Of a DNA stretch of 22,848 nt, positions 15,105 to 22,848 are shown one piece after another. The first letter of the stretch is position 1; every line of letters begins with the position of its first letter. The stretch is from an uncultured Bacilli bacterium. GTDB taxonomy: Bacteria; Bacillota_I; Bacilli_A; RF39; UBA660. The stretch spans positions 1-22,848 of the forward strand of contig CANQOD010000003.1 in assembly GCA_947625395.1 (NCBI GenBank), read 5' to 3'. Made by a program: the position numbers and the translations under genes. Under the pieces are notes generated by a model, which worked only from the letters and a program-made list of their open reading frames with translations, was not told where the DNA came from and searched no databases.

Positions 15105-18100
15105 ATGCTGAAACGGAAATACAGACAATTTAGAAGTTGGTTCAAAGAGGACAAAAAAGGAAGCATTTTCTTAATGGCTGCTGTTTTTTTGGGTGCTTCT
15201 ATTTTAACTTGTTTTGGACATTCTTATGCGCTTTCAACAAATTCCATTCGCATTGCTGACCCACCAACAATGGATACTTATCAAGAGGCTTTAATTAATG
15301 ATACCAATGGGAGTCGTTATGCAGGACGAATTTGGGCAGATAAAAGTGTTTTTGCGGTCGGAAACAAGTGTGCTTCCTTTGATGGTTCTACCTTAACCTT
15401 AGATGAGGATACCGATGGAATTTCTGCGAGTGTTCGTACCCAATCGGATTTTTTACACGTCTTTTCAACCTTGGGTTCAAGTCAAACTGTGCATGAAAAT
15501 ATCCCATTAGATGTCATGTTTGTTTTAGATGTGTCTTCCTCAATGGGCATTGCCGATGTCATTACCGACAATGATAGTGCTGAAAATACTAGAATTCAAA
15601 GAACCTTAACAGCCATCAATGATGCAATTGATACTTTGATGAGTAGCAATGCGAAAAATCGAGTTGGGGTCGTTGTCTATGGTACGTTTGGAAGAGTGTT
15701 ACTCCCACTAGGCCGGTATGAGCCGACTAAGAAGACGTTAAAATCCACAGATGGTTATCTATATGATAGTAGTACAAATGGAAGTCATACTTATGTTTAT
15801 GCCGACTATTTTGTAAGAAATACAGCAGTTCCAGCAGGTGATAGACGTTTTAACGTCATTTCGAATGCTACGAAAATCGATGAGGAAACAGGTGCCAAAA
15901 CAAAGGTTGTATTAGAGTTTCGAAATGCTCATTTAGCCCGTCAAACTGTGCATGGCAAAGTCGATACCACTGAAGCAGATGCTTATATAGGACCTTATAC
16001 GAATCAACAAGCAGGCTGGTATTTAGGAACAGAAGTTTTAGCTTCAGAAAAAGAAACAACTGTAAAAACGCTTTTTTCAGGAAGAGTCAGCCGAATTCCT
16101 GTTTTATTCATGATGACCGATGGGGGAGCCAATACGCTTACGATGCCACAGACAGCACAAGATTGGGGGAGTCAATGGTATGCGCCAATGGATACCAGTC
16201 AAAATAAAAACGTAGTCGGCACCCACATGTTTGCGAATGATAGTAATAATGCTTACAATGATGCTAGTAGTAGTGGCGTGATTTTATCAACGATGTTGAC
16301 AGCTTCATTAGGAACCGCAGCAATCAAGAAAAATTATAATCAAAATGCGTATATCAGTACCTTTTCGTTGGATACGACAACGAATGCGAATTCCTCCTGG
16401 CAAGGTCCACGATTAAGAGCCATTATGAATCCATCAGTTCGCTTTACAAGCCTTTCAGAAGAAAGCGCGATTCAAGAAGCCTATCAACGATTTATTTCTT
16501 TTCAAAATCAGGATTCAACGGGTCTTGATGGCAATGGTTGGAGTGTTTTGTTACAAGGTGGTACAACAGCTCAAGGGGGAAGTTTTGCAGATGCAGGAGA
16601 GCGTCTTTCCCTCAAACATTTGCCTGATGCTTATACATTCGGAAATGTCCAGCTCTCTAATCAAGATGTCATTGACCATATTCTCTATGTTCCTAAAGGA
16701 AATTACTATGATATCAATACGGTAGATTTATCGACAAACTTGAAAAAAATTATGGCGGAACTAAGTTCGGATACGTTTTCACCAGTGAGTGGCCTGAATG
16801 ATTCAGGAGTCAAAGATTCAATTACTTATATGGACCCGATTGGACAGTATTTAGAGCTCAAAGAGCAAAGCATTGGGGTTGCTGGAAATACGTATGACCT
16901 TGCTGTCCTCCATTTTGGAAAATTGTATGGTCTTAAGCGACTCGGCATTTATGATTATCACTTTGCCAGTCAACATTTAGGTCCAGCACATAATAGTACC
17001 ACTGGTACCTTTACGGAGGGATGGTATGATAAAGAGGGCCATTACCTCAGTGACCAAAATGGTTCTTGGGAAAAGGGAGATACCTATTATGTCAATGGGG
17101 ATACCACGAGAAAATACGTCCCTACCTTAGATGAAAATCGCTTAACCACCCAACAACAAAATACGATTTATACGCTCTATCAGTTCGCTACTTCCGATGC
17201 CAGTGAGGAAAAAATCAATCCTAGCTATGGAAAAGAAAGTAGTGTTACTTATCATTTAGATGATATTCGAATTTGGAAGCAATATACAGGAAACTTTATG
17301 GATGAAAGTGGTAGTGGTGCTGCGCCTGATTTAGGATATGATGAAGCACTCTATGTCAATATTCCTAAGAATGCGCTTCCTTTGCAAGTTGCGAATATTG
17401 AGCTGGACTCCGCAGAAATTGTGCATCAATATCAGTCAAATATTGACGAAAAAGAACATGCAACGCCTTTTCGCTTGTTTTATAGTGTGGGAGTGCAGCA
17501 ACAGATTTTAACAGATGATTTGCTCAATATTGATGTTGGAAAGTTGACTTCTGAATATATGTCAACGCACTATGATGAAGATGGCAATACTTATTTTTAT
17601 TCAAACTATTATAGCAATACCACTTATGATGGGTATGTGACAGATAGTGCTTCTTATCGAACAAGAGGTGATAGTAGTATTACTTTTTCACCAAGTACAA
17701 TGAATCGTTATTATACGTATCAGAAACCTTTGATTTTATATGAAATTGCGGAACAACCAACGGCGTATCAAGAAGTTGATTTGACTTCGAAAGAAAGCTA
17801 TCAAGCCTTTATCGAAACAGCGGTTCCTATTACCAATTTACAAACAATGTCATCAGACAAATGGTATCATGTTGTTTTGGATTATTATTTGCCCCACCAA
17901 CAAAACATTGCACATGTTGCGGTGACCCGTCTTGGCAAAGAATTTGGTTCAGCTCTTGGAGATGACAGTATTGATTATGGAGAATACTTGTGTTGGTATA
18001 GTCCTTCTCGGGATGAATGGCGGGCTTTGACCATAGAACATCCGCAAGAAGAGGGCATCGATGATTGGGTTGTTGCGACGAAGCCAGGTGGCATTCGTGT

Positions 18101-21100
18101 AGGGGATTTATCGCAAAGTATTTTTAAGAAAGAGAAGAATATCACGGCGACTGCGAATAATTATTATTTGCCAACGATTAGTCAGAATAGTAGTAGTGAG
18201 GGAGACAATCAATACAATACGATTGTAGATGGCTATCTTGGGAATAATGGAAAACTACTGATTCAAGATTTATCTTTAGAAATTACCAAGGAAATAGAAA
18301 CACTGCGTACAGAGGAAATCGGAGAGGAAAAATTTACATTCCAAGTGACGATTCCTGGACATCAAGGAGATTATAGCGCGATACGCTTATTGAAAAATCC
18401 TTTTTCTAACAGCTGGCAGTTACAGATTAATAGTATTGATGTCTTAACGGACAATCAAGGCTTTTTACAAACCGAAAAAAATCGTTTAGCCACTTATCGA
18501 AGTGAGGATGGCAAAGATTATTATCTCTATGTTGGGGAAAATTCTTCTTCGATTCATTTAGATGACTTTGTCTTCCATCTTTATTCAAATCCAGCCAATC
18601 AAGATGCTTTAGAGCGAGTGGGAACCACGACGTATGTGAAGACAATGCAAGAGGAAAGCACCAGTACGAACAAATACAAATTATCGGATGAGCGTCATCC
18701 ACCAGGCTCCATTGATTACTGGATTCAAGATGTTTACTTGATTCCAAGAGATGCTCTACAAGAGAATCAATTCCGAGACCATTTGGACCAATATCAAATG
18801 CTTTCTGAATTTCCTATTTCTACATTGAATCCATTGAAAAAAGGAAACCTTCAAATTTCTTCTCCGTATTTAACCCATACGACTTATCTAACGGAAACAC
18901 TTTATTTTGGCTATCAAGATGGCATTGTTCCTGCGGAAAGAAAAGAAAATTGGACTGATTTGGACTGGTTTTCTCAAGAAGAAAATCGAGCTACCTTTAC
19001 ACTCGGAGCCAATGAGGGAATTCTATTGTTGGGACTTGAAGAAAATCAGACGGTTAAGGTACGAGAGCTTTTTAGTGAAGCACAAGAAATAAAAGGATAT
19101 CAGTTCAGTCGCATTGAGGGTGAAAACAACGAGATTTTGGAAACAGGAAAAAATTATGAGGGAACCATTGATGCATCCAAAGAAGCACTTCATTTTGTGA
19201 ATACGCTCTCGAGTCGGTTGCTCATTGAGAAAAAAGTGCGTGGTTCATTAGGAGAATATGAACGCAATTGGAATTATCAAATTTTCTTTCGTCCGGAAGA
19301 ACAAGTCCTTCAAGAAAATTACGATTATTTGGTTGTCAAACATGACAATATTATAAGAAAAGGAACGCTTTCCTTGACTTCTCAAGAGGATGGAAGCATG
19401 ATGGGTGCATTTAAAATGACTCATGGGGAAACTTTCTATCTCTTAGGTTTACCACTGGATGTTCCTTATCAAGTGGTGGAACAAGAAGCGAATCAAGACG
19501 ATTATCATACCATTGCGGTGAATGACCAAGGAACAACTGCCCTTGAAAAAATGGTGACCTTTACGAATGACCGGTTGTCCAAACACGATTTGACGATTGG
19601 AAAAACGGTGCATGGGAAATGGGCAGACCCTTTCAAAGAGTGGACATTGACCATTCATTTGACTCCATTAGAAAATAGTGATTTTAAGACGCAATATTTC
19701 TATGAGGGAAGTCGTGAGGGGACCATTGAATTTTTGAAAGAGGAAGATGGTACTTACAGTCAAACGATAACTCTTAAGCATGATGAATATATGACGATTA
19801 AAGATTTGCCAGAAGAAACAGTTTATGAAATTATGGAAGAAGAAGCCAATCAAGATGGTTATACAACAACGATTCCAAGTGAGGCAAAGGGCATCTTAGG
19901 AAGTCGTAAGGAACAAGAAGTTCGTTTTGTGAATACCAAGTATTCGCGCCATCAGTTGACCATTCAAAAAAGAGTCACTGGTGGTTGGGGTGAAAAGGAC
20001 CGAGATTTTACCATGCAAATTACACTGCTTCCTGCTCCTGATGTCACTTTAGATGAAAAATATTCTTATGTAGGAGCGAGCTTTGTCGATGGGGTGAGTG
20101 CTCCTATGAATGGGGAACTTTCTTTGACAAAGCAAGAAGATGGTACCTATCAAGGAACAATTTCTTTACGGCATGGACAGCAAATCACGCTTCAAAATAT
20201 TCCGGAACGAACGCAGTATGAAGTGTCTGAAAAGGAAGCCAATCAAGAAGAATACACAACAACGGTTGTGGGTCAAACGAAAGGCATGTTGGTGGAAGAA
20301 AATGAAGTCGTTACCTATATCAATCGACGACTTTCCAAACATGACTTGACGATTACTAAACAGGTAGAGGGCTCTTATCAAGACCGAGAAAAAACATGGA
20401 ATTTTGAAGTGACACTTATTCCAATGGCAGATGTTGAACTAGCGCCTGCTTATCCTTGCACGGGCGTCTTGAAGAATCAAATAACGCTTACGCTTCAACC
20501 CAATGGTAGTGCGTCTTTCCAATTTTCTTTGCAACATGAACAATCGTTAACCATTCAAGGATTGCCTGAGGGTACACGCTATGAAGTCAAAGAACTGGAA
20601 GAGAATAGAAATGGGTTTGTGACAGAGATTCAAGGAGAAACAGCAGCAATTCTTACAGCTCCAACCACAGAAGTCAAGTTTACAAATATCAAATTAGGTT
20701 TACAAAGCTTGACAATTGTAAAACAAGTGCATGGTGGTGATGGAGATGTGTATCATGATTGGTTGTTTCGCCTGCGCTTAACAGGTCCAAAAGAGGAACA
20801 GTTAGGTTCTTCACTTGCCTATCAAGGAGGAACAACGTTATCGAGTGTTCCAGCGAAAGCAGATGGCGTCTTATCGATGGAGGAGGTGGCTTCGAATGTT
20901 TATGAGGCTTTTATCTCTCTTCGTCATGGACAGTATGTAACAATTCCTAATCTTCCCCAAGGTACGACCTATGAACTGGAAGAAGTAGAAGCAAATCAAG
21001 AGGGCTATCATACGACGACAAGTACCCAAACAAAAGAAACGATTCATGCGGGCTTGGCCTATATTGTTGCTTTTGTCAATGAACGGGAAAGTAAACAAAA

Positions 21101-22349
21101 TATCACCATTCAAAAACAAGTTTTAGGTCAAAATGCAGATGTAAATCGAGCATGGAATTTTACACTTACTTTGACGCCTCAAGCTTATACTCTACTCGAT
21201 GAGACTTATTTCTATGAGGGAACAAAGACGGGTCAATTGACGGTAAAAAAACAAAAGAATGGGACTTATCAAGCACAATTTTCTCTCCGTCATGGAGATA
21301 CGATGACCATTCAAGGTCTTCCTGTTCATACCAAATATTCGATTCAAGAAGAAACAGCTGATGAAGAGGGATATACGACTTCTATCAACGGTGAGTCGGA
21401 GGGGATTCTTTTAAAAGAAGAGGCACCAACGGTTCAGTTTACGAATATGAATTTGGCCCATTTTGATTTGACTGTGCAAAAAGCAGTCAAAGGCAATGCG
21501 AGTGATAAGCAAAGTCAGTGGACGTTTAAAATCACTTTGATGAATCCTTATGTATCCCAGTTCGAACCAACCATGGTCGTGGCTGAAAATCTGAAAGAAA
21601 AAAAGGCGGCCACGAAAAATGTGATTGGCAATGTTGAACAGACCATTTCTCTCAAGGATGGGGAAAAGCTGACGCTACAAAATATTCCGGAGGGAACAAG
21701 ATACATCATTTCTGAATTGGAAGCGAACCAAGATGGCTATCAAACAACCTATACAGACAATGCATATGGCACTTTGAATCAAAAAGAAGAGGTTACTTTT
21801 ACGAACTGGAAATTTACGAAACATGATTTGAACATTCAAACACAGTTAAAAGGAAACAATGTGGAAAAAGAGAAAAAATGGACGATTGATGTGCGATTGG
21901 TACCACCTGAGGAAGTTCCTTTTGATACCATTTATCCATGGGTGAATCAAGAAGGACAACAAGGCTTTGTTCCATTCCAACTTGGGAAAGATGGTGCTTA
22001 TCATGCTAGTTTTTCTGTCGCTGGTGATGATGAGTTTACTTTGAAAGGTCTTCCTTATGGAACACAATATGAAGTTGTGGAAGTAGAAGCGAACCAAGAT
22101 GGCTATCAAACAACAGCACAAACAGCGATGACGGGAACTTTAGAACACGAAGTAGAAAAAGTGCACATTGTGAATTCTCGAGATGGCATTGAAAATCCGG
22201 ATACATTTGACCAAGTGTTCTGTTATCTATCGTTCTTAGTTTTAACGATTGTGGGAGAACTCTTCATGATTGTGAAGAAGCCAGAATATCAAATGCAAAA
22301 CAAATCCAAAAAAAGAAAACGTAAAGTAAGGTCAAATAAGAAAAGTTGA
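15105..22349 (+). CDS. Giant VWA-domain surface protein with pilin-like repeat stalk and NPDTFD anchor
   Basis: A 2414-residue adhesin-like protein. The N-terminal signal has an unusually long basic lead and ends in HSYA (about residue 42). A von Willebrand A domain follows (about 134-560), with the MIDAS motif DVSSSMG (Asp142, Ser144, Ser146) and FMMTDGGAN near 343. Residues about 560-1369 form a large beta-rich region. Its last part (from about 1058) looks like one expanded pilin-type domain (SLEITKEIE ... LHFVNTL). Eight repeats of 120-131 residues make the stalk (1370-2359). The C terminus has NPDTFD (2364-2369), a hydrophobic helix and a long Lys/Arg tail. The ATG at 15105 is chosen for AAGGAG 8 nt upstream; the in-frame ATG at 15063 has no RBS. 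It is encoded alone and ends in TGA. Metal-dependent ligand binding at the head is inferred; the ligand is unknown. Confidence 0.88.
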   Translation: MLKRKYRQFRSWFKEDKKGSIFLMAAVFLGASILTCFGHSYALSTNSIRIADPPTMDTYQEALINDTNGSRYAGRIWADKSVFAVGNKCASFDGSTLTLDEDTDGISASVRTQSDFLHVFSTLGSSQTVHENIPLDVMFVLDVSSSMGIADVITDNDSAENTRIQRTLTAINDAIDTLMSSNAKNRVGVVVYGTFGRVLLPLGRYEPTKKTLKSTDGYLYDSSTNGSHTYVYADYFVRNTAVPAGDRRFNVISNATKIDEETGAKTKVVLEFRNAHLARQTVHGKVDTTEADAYIGPYTNQQAGWYLGTEVLASEKETTVKTLFSGRVSRIPVLFMMTDGGANTLTMPQTAQDWGSQWYAPMDTSQNKNVVGTHMFANDSNNAYNDASSSGVILSTMLTASLGTAAIKKNYNQNAYISTFSLDTTTNANSSWQGPRLRAIMNPSVRFTSLSEESAIQEAYQRFISFQNQDSTGLDGNGWSVLLQGGTTAQGGSFADAGERLSLKHLPDAYTFGNVQLSNQDVIDHILYVPKGNYYDINTVDLSTNLKKIMAELSSDTFSPVSGLNDSGVKDSITYMDPIGQYLELKEQSIGVAGNTYDLAVLHFGKLYGLKRLGIYDYHFASQHLGPAHNSTTGTFTEGWYDKEGHYLSDQNGSWEKGDTYYVNGDTTRKYVPTLDENRLTTQQQNTIYTLYQFATSDASEEKINPSYGKESSVTYHLDDIRIWKQYTGNFMDESGSGAAPDLGYDEALYVNIPKNALPLQVANIELDSAEIVHQYQSNIDEKEHATPFRLFYSVGVQQQILTDDLLNIDVGKLTSEYMSTHYDEDGNTYFYSNYYSNTTYDGYVTDSASYRTRGDSSITFSPSTMNRYYTYQKPLILYEIAEQPTAYQEVDLTSKESYQAFIETAVPITNLQTMSSDKWYHVVLDYYLPHQQNIAHVAVTRLGKEFGSALGDDSIDYGEYLCWYSPSRDEWRALTIEHPQEEGIDDWVVATKPGGIRVGDLSQSIFKKEKNITATANNYYLPTISQNSSSEGDNQYNTIVDGYLGNNGKLLIQDLSLEITKEIETLRTEEIGEEKFTFQVTIPGHQGDYSAIRLLKNPFSNSWQLQINSIDVLTDNQGFLQTEKNRLATYRSEDGKDYYLYVGENSSSIHLDDFVFHLYSNPANQDALERVGTTTYVKTMQEESTSTNKYKLSDERHPPGSIDYWIQDVYLIPRDALQENQFRDHLDQYQMLSEFPISTLNPLKKGNLQISSPYLTHTTYLTETLYFGYQDGIVPAERKENWTDLDWFSQEENRATFTLGANEGILLLGLEENQTVKVRELFSEAQEIKGYQFSRIEGENNEILETGKNYEGTIDASKEALHFVNTLSSRLLIEKKVRGSLGEYERNWNYQIFFRPEEQVLQENYDYLVVKHDNIIRKGTLSLTSQEDGSMMGAFKMTHGETFYLLGLPLDVPYQVVEQEANQDDYHTIAVNDQGTTALEKMVTFTNDRLSKHDLTIGKTVHGKWADPFKEWTLTIHLTPLENSDFKTQYFYEGSREGTIEFLKEEDGTYSQTITLKHDEYMTIKDLPEETVYEIMEEEANQDGYTTTIPSEAKGILGSRKEQEVRFVNTKYSRHQLTIQKRVTGGWGEKDRDFTMQITLLPAPDVTLDEKYSYVGASFVDGVSAPMNGELSLTKQEDGTYQGTISLRHGQQITLQNIPERTQYEVSEKEANQEEYTTTVVGQTKGMLVEENEVVTYINRRLSKHDLTITKQVEGSYQDREKTWNFEVTLIPMADVELAPAYPCTGVLKNQITLTLQPNGSASFQFSLQHEQSLTIQGLPEGTRYEVKELEENRNGFVTEIQGETAAILTAPTTEVKFTNIKLGLQSLTIVKQVHGGDGDVYHDWLFRLRLTGPKEEQLGSSLAYQGGTTLSSVPAKADGVLSMEEVASNVYEAFISLRHGQYVTIPNLPQGTTYELEEVEANQEGYHTTTSTQTKETIHAGLAYIVAFVNERESKQNITIQKQVLGQNADVNRAWNFTLTLTPQAYTLLDETYFYEGTKTGQLTVKKQKNGTYQAQFSLRHGDTMTIQGLPVHTKYSIQEETADEEGYTTSINGESEGILLKEEAPTVQFTNMNLAHFDLTVQKAVKGNASDKQSQWTFKITLMNPYVSQFEPTMVVAENLKEKKAATKNVIGNVEQTISLKDGEKLTLQNIPEGTRYIISELEANQDGYQTTYTDNAYGTLNQKEEVTFTNWKFTKHDLNIQTQLKGNNVEKEKKWTIDVRLVPPEEVPFDTIYPWVNQEGQQGFVPFQLGKDGAYHASFSVAGDDEFTLKGLPYGTQYEVVEVEANQDGYQTTAQTAMTGTLEHEVEKVHIVNSRDGIENPDTFDQVFCYLSFLVLTIVGELFMIVKKPEYQMQNKSKKRKRKVRSNKKS
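19212..22181 (+). repeat. Eight tandem pilin-like repeats encoded in the giant gene
   Basis: Units begin at about 19212, 19575, 19941, 20331, 20694, 21087, 21453 and 21813 and are 360-393 bp long. Each protein unit follows the same plan: LTIxKxVxG at the start, W(N/T)FxITL, a gLPxGTxYEVxExEANQDGY segment, and a closing VxFTN. This resembles the streptococcal pilin isopeptide-linkage/Cna-B-like families (I recall DUF7601 for such repeats). The predicted isopeptide trio is the Lys at the start, the Glu after YEVx and the Asn at the end. All three are present in units 1-7; unit 8 has Thr (residue 2246) in place of the Lys. Units are mostly diverged at DNA level. Confidence 0.85.
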
Positions 22350-22440
22350 AATCACATAATAGAAAATCAGATAAGGTCAAGTAAAAGATAAAGTGAAAGT
22401 GAAGCACTTTAGGTTTCTTTTAAAAGAATGGTGTTTAGAA

Positions 22441-22485
22441 ACAAAAAGAGAAAGAAAATTTCAACTTTCTTTTTTTGTGATTTTT
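22441..22485 (+). terminator. Rho-independent terminator after the giant VWA gene
   Basis: A 14-bp stem (22441-22454 with 22465-22478, one G-T wobble) and a 10-nt loop, followed by GATTTTTG. The 3' arm itself is T-rich. A smaller hairpin, AAAGTG-AAG-CACTTT, lies upstream at 22396-22410 without a clean T-run. Nothing else is seen in the 22350-22526 gap. Confidence 0.7.
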
Positions 22486-22526
22486 GAAAAGACACTTTTT
22501 CTTGTTTGTTCATGCTTGATGGGCAT

Positions 22527-22555
22527 TTGAATTTTCAGGGAGAAAATGGTAGGAT
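22527..22555 (+). promoter_or_regulatory. Promoter of the DUF2779-like gene
   Basis: TTGAAT (22527-22532), a 17-nt spacer and TAGGAT (22550-22555). The predicted leader is about 20 nt. GATAAT at 22553-22558 is an alternative -10. Confidence 0.5.
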
Positions 22556-22581
22556 AATGATAGAAATAAAGGTGTGGTGTT

Positions 22582-22848
22582 ATGAATTTATCTAAGTCAA
22601 AATATTGTAATGCGGTACAATGTCCGAAAATGTTATGGTTATTACAAAATCAAAAAGAAGTCCAGGAAGAAGCTTCTAACCAAGCTGTTTTAGAAAATGG
22701 GACAGAAGTGGGTCTTTTAGCAAAACACCTCTTTGGAGATGAATTCGTTGATATTCCTTTTTCAGAAAATCTACAAGAGATGATTGCTGCGACAAAGAAA
22801 GCACTTCAACAAGAGAAAGTCATTGTCACAGAAGCTTCTTTTGCGTAT
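22582..22848 (+). CDS. DUF2779-type protein, N-terminal fragment (PD-(D/E)XK/Cas4-like)
   Basis: The first 89 codons of a gene that runs off the window. The start LSKSKYCNAVQCPKMLWL is typical of DUF2779 proteins. These are large proteins with a Cas4/RecB-like nuclease region in which N-terminal cysteines can belong to an iron-sulfur cluster. Cys9 and Cys14 are visible here. NGTEVGLLAKHLFG (about 39-52) matches the next conserved helix, and VIVTEASFAY (80-89) is where the nuclease strand with its acidic residues would begin. The ATG at 22582 follows AAAGGTG and has its own promoter. The role of the family is poorly known. The call rests on the N-terminal signature only. Confidence 0.65.
   Translation, partial: MNLSKSKYCNAVQCPKMLWLLQNQKEVQEEASNQAVLENGTEVGLLAKHLFGDEFVDIPFSENLQEMIAATKKALQQEKVIVTEASFAY

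Noticed and set aside
22582..22848. The Cas4-like N terminus as a sign of a CRISPR-Cas locus.
   Set aside because: There is no repeat-spacer array or other cas gene here, and DUF2779 proteins occur apart from CRISPR loci.
1..22848. Mycoplasma-type genetic code (TGA as Trp), given the AT-rich sequence and RF39-like feel.
   Set aside because: The giant gene ends at TGA, no in-frame TGA is needed in any gene, and tryptophan is always TGG.

Overview
The window is an AT-rich, low-GC Gram-positive segment. It shows strong AGGAGG-type ribosome binding sites, sigma-A-like promoters, Rho-independent terminators, LPXTG-like sorting signals, a sortase and a lipoteichoic-acid-synthase-type enzyme. One clear gene ends in TGA and tryptophan is TGG, so the code is the standard bacterial one and not the Mycoplasma code. 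I infer an uncultured, host-associated member of the Bacilli (RF39/Erysipelotrichales-like), but no rRNA or marker gene here proves that.

Layout: 1-114 is the end of a VanY-type D,D-carboxypeptidase. 240-2660 is a GH31 alpha-glycosidase. 2811-3569 is a secreted protein with an NPNTGD anchor and a G9 tract inside its promoter. 3699-4928 is pyrimidine-nucleoside phosphorylase, followed by a 90-residue unknown. 5357-8089 is a probable operon of a thioester-domain adhesin (VPNTAS signal), a sortase and a membrane protein. 8133-10817 holds an LtaS-like enzyme and an anchored unknown protein. 10868-11578 is an RsuA/RluB pseudouridine synthase. 11740-13644 is an N-terminally anchored surface protein with a C-terminal fold like formylglycine-generating enzyme or C-type lectin, also downstream of a G9 tract. 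13736-14827 (minus) is a GT2-TPR glycosyltransferase. 15105-22349 encodes a giant protein of about 2414 residues with a VWA head, a stalk of eight pilin-like repeats and an NPDTFD anchor. 22582 to the window end is the start of a DUF2779-type protein.

Most of the window is a surface-display region: four large exported proteins, one sortase, one polyglycerol-phosphate synthase and one glycosyltransferase. The most unusual signals are the two G9 homopolymers placed 40 and 42 nt upstream of two different surface-protein start codons, which suggests slipped-strand phase variation of transcription. Next come the thioester adhesin paired with its own sortase, and the giant VWA protein whose last repeat has lost the predicted isopeptide lysine. 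A 20-bp tandem repeat lies between the probable promoter and the start of the giant gene. No rRNA, tRNA, CRISPR array, transposase or reverse transcriptase was seen. No stretch over 300 bases lacks a gene.
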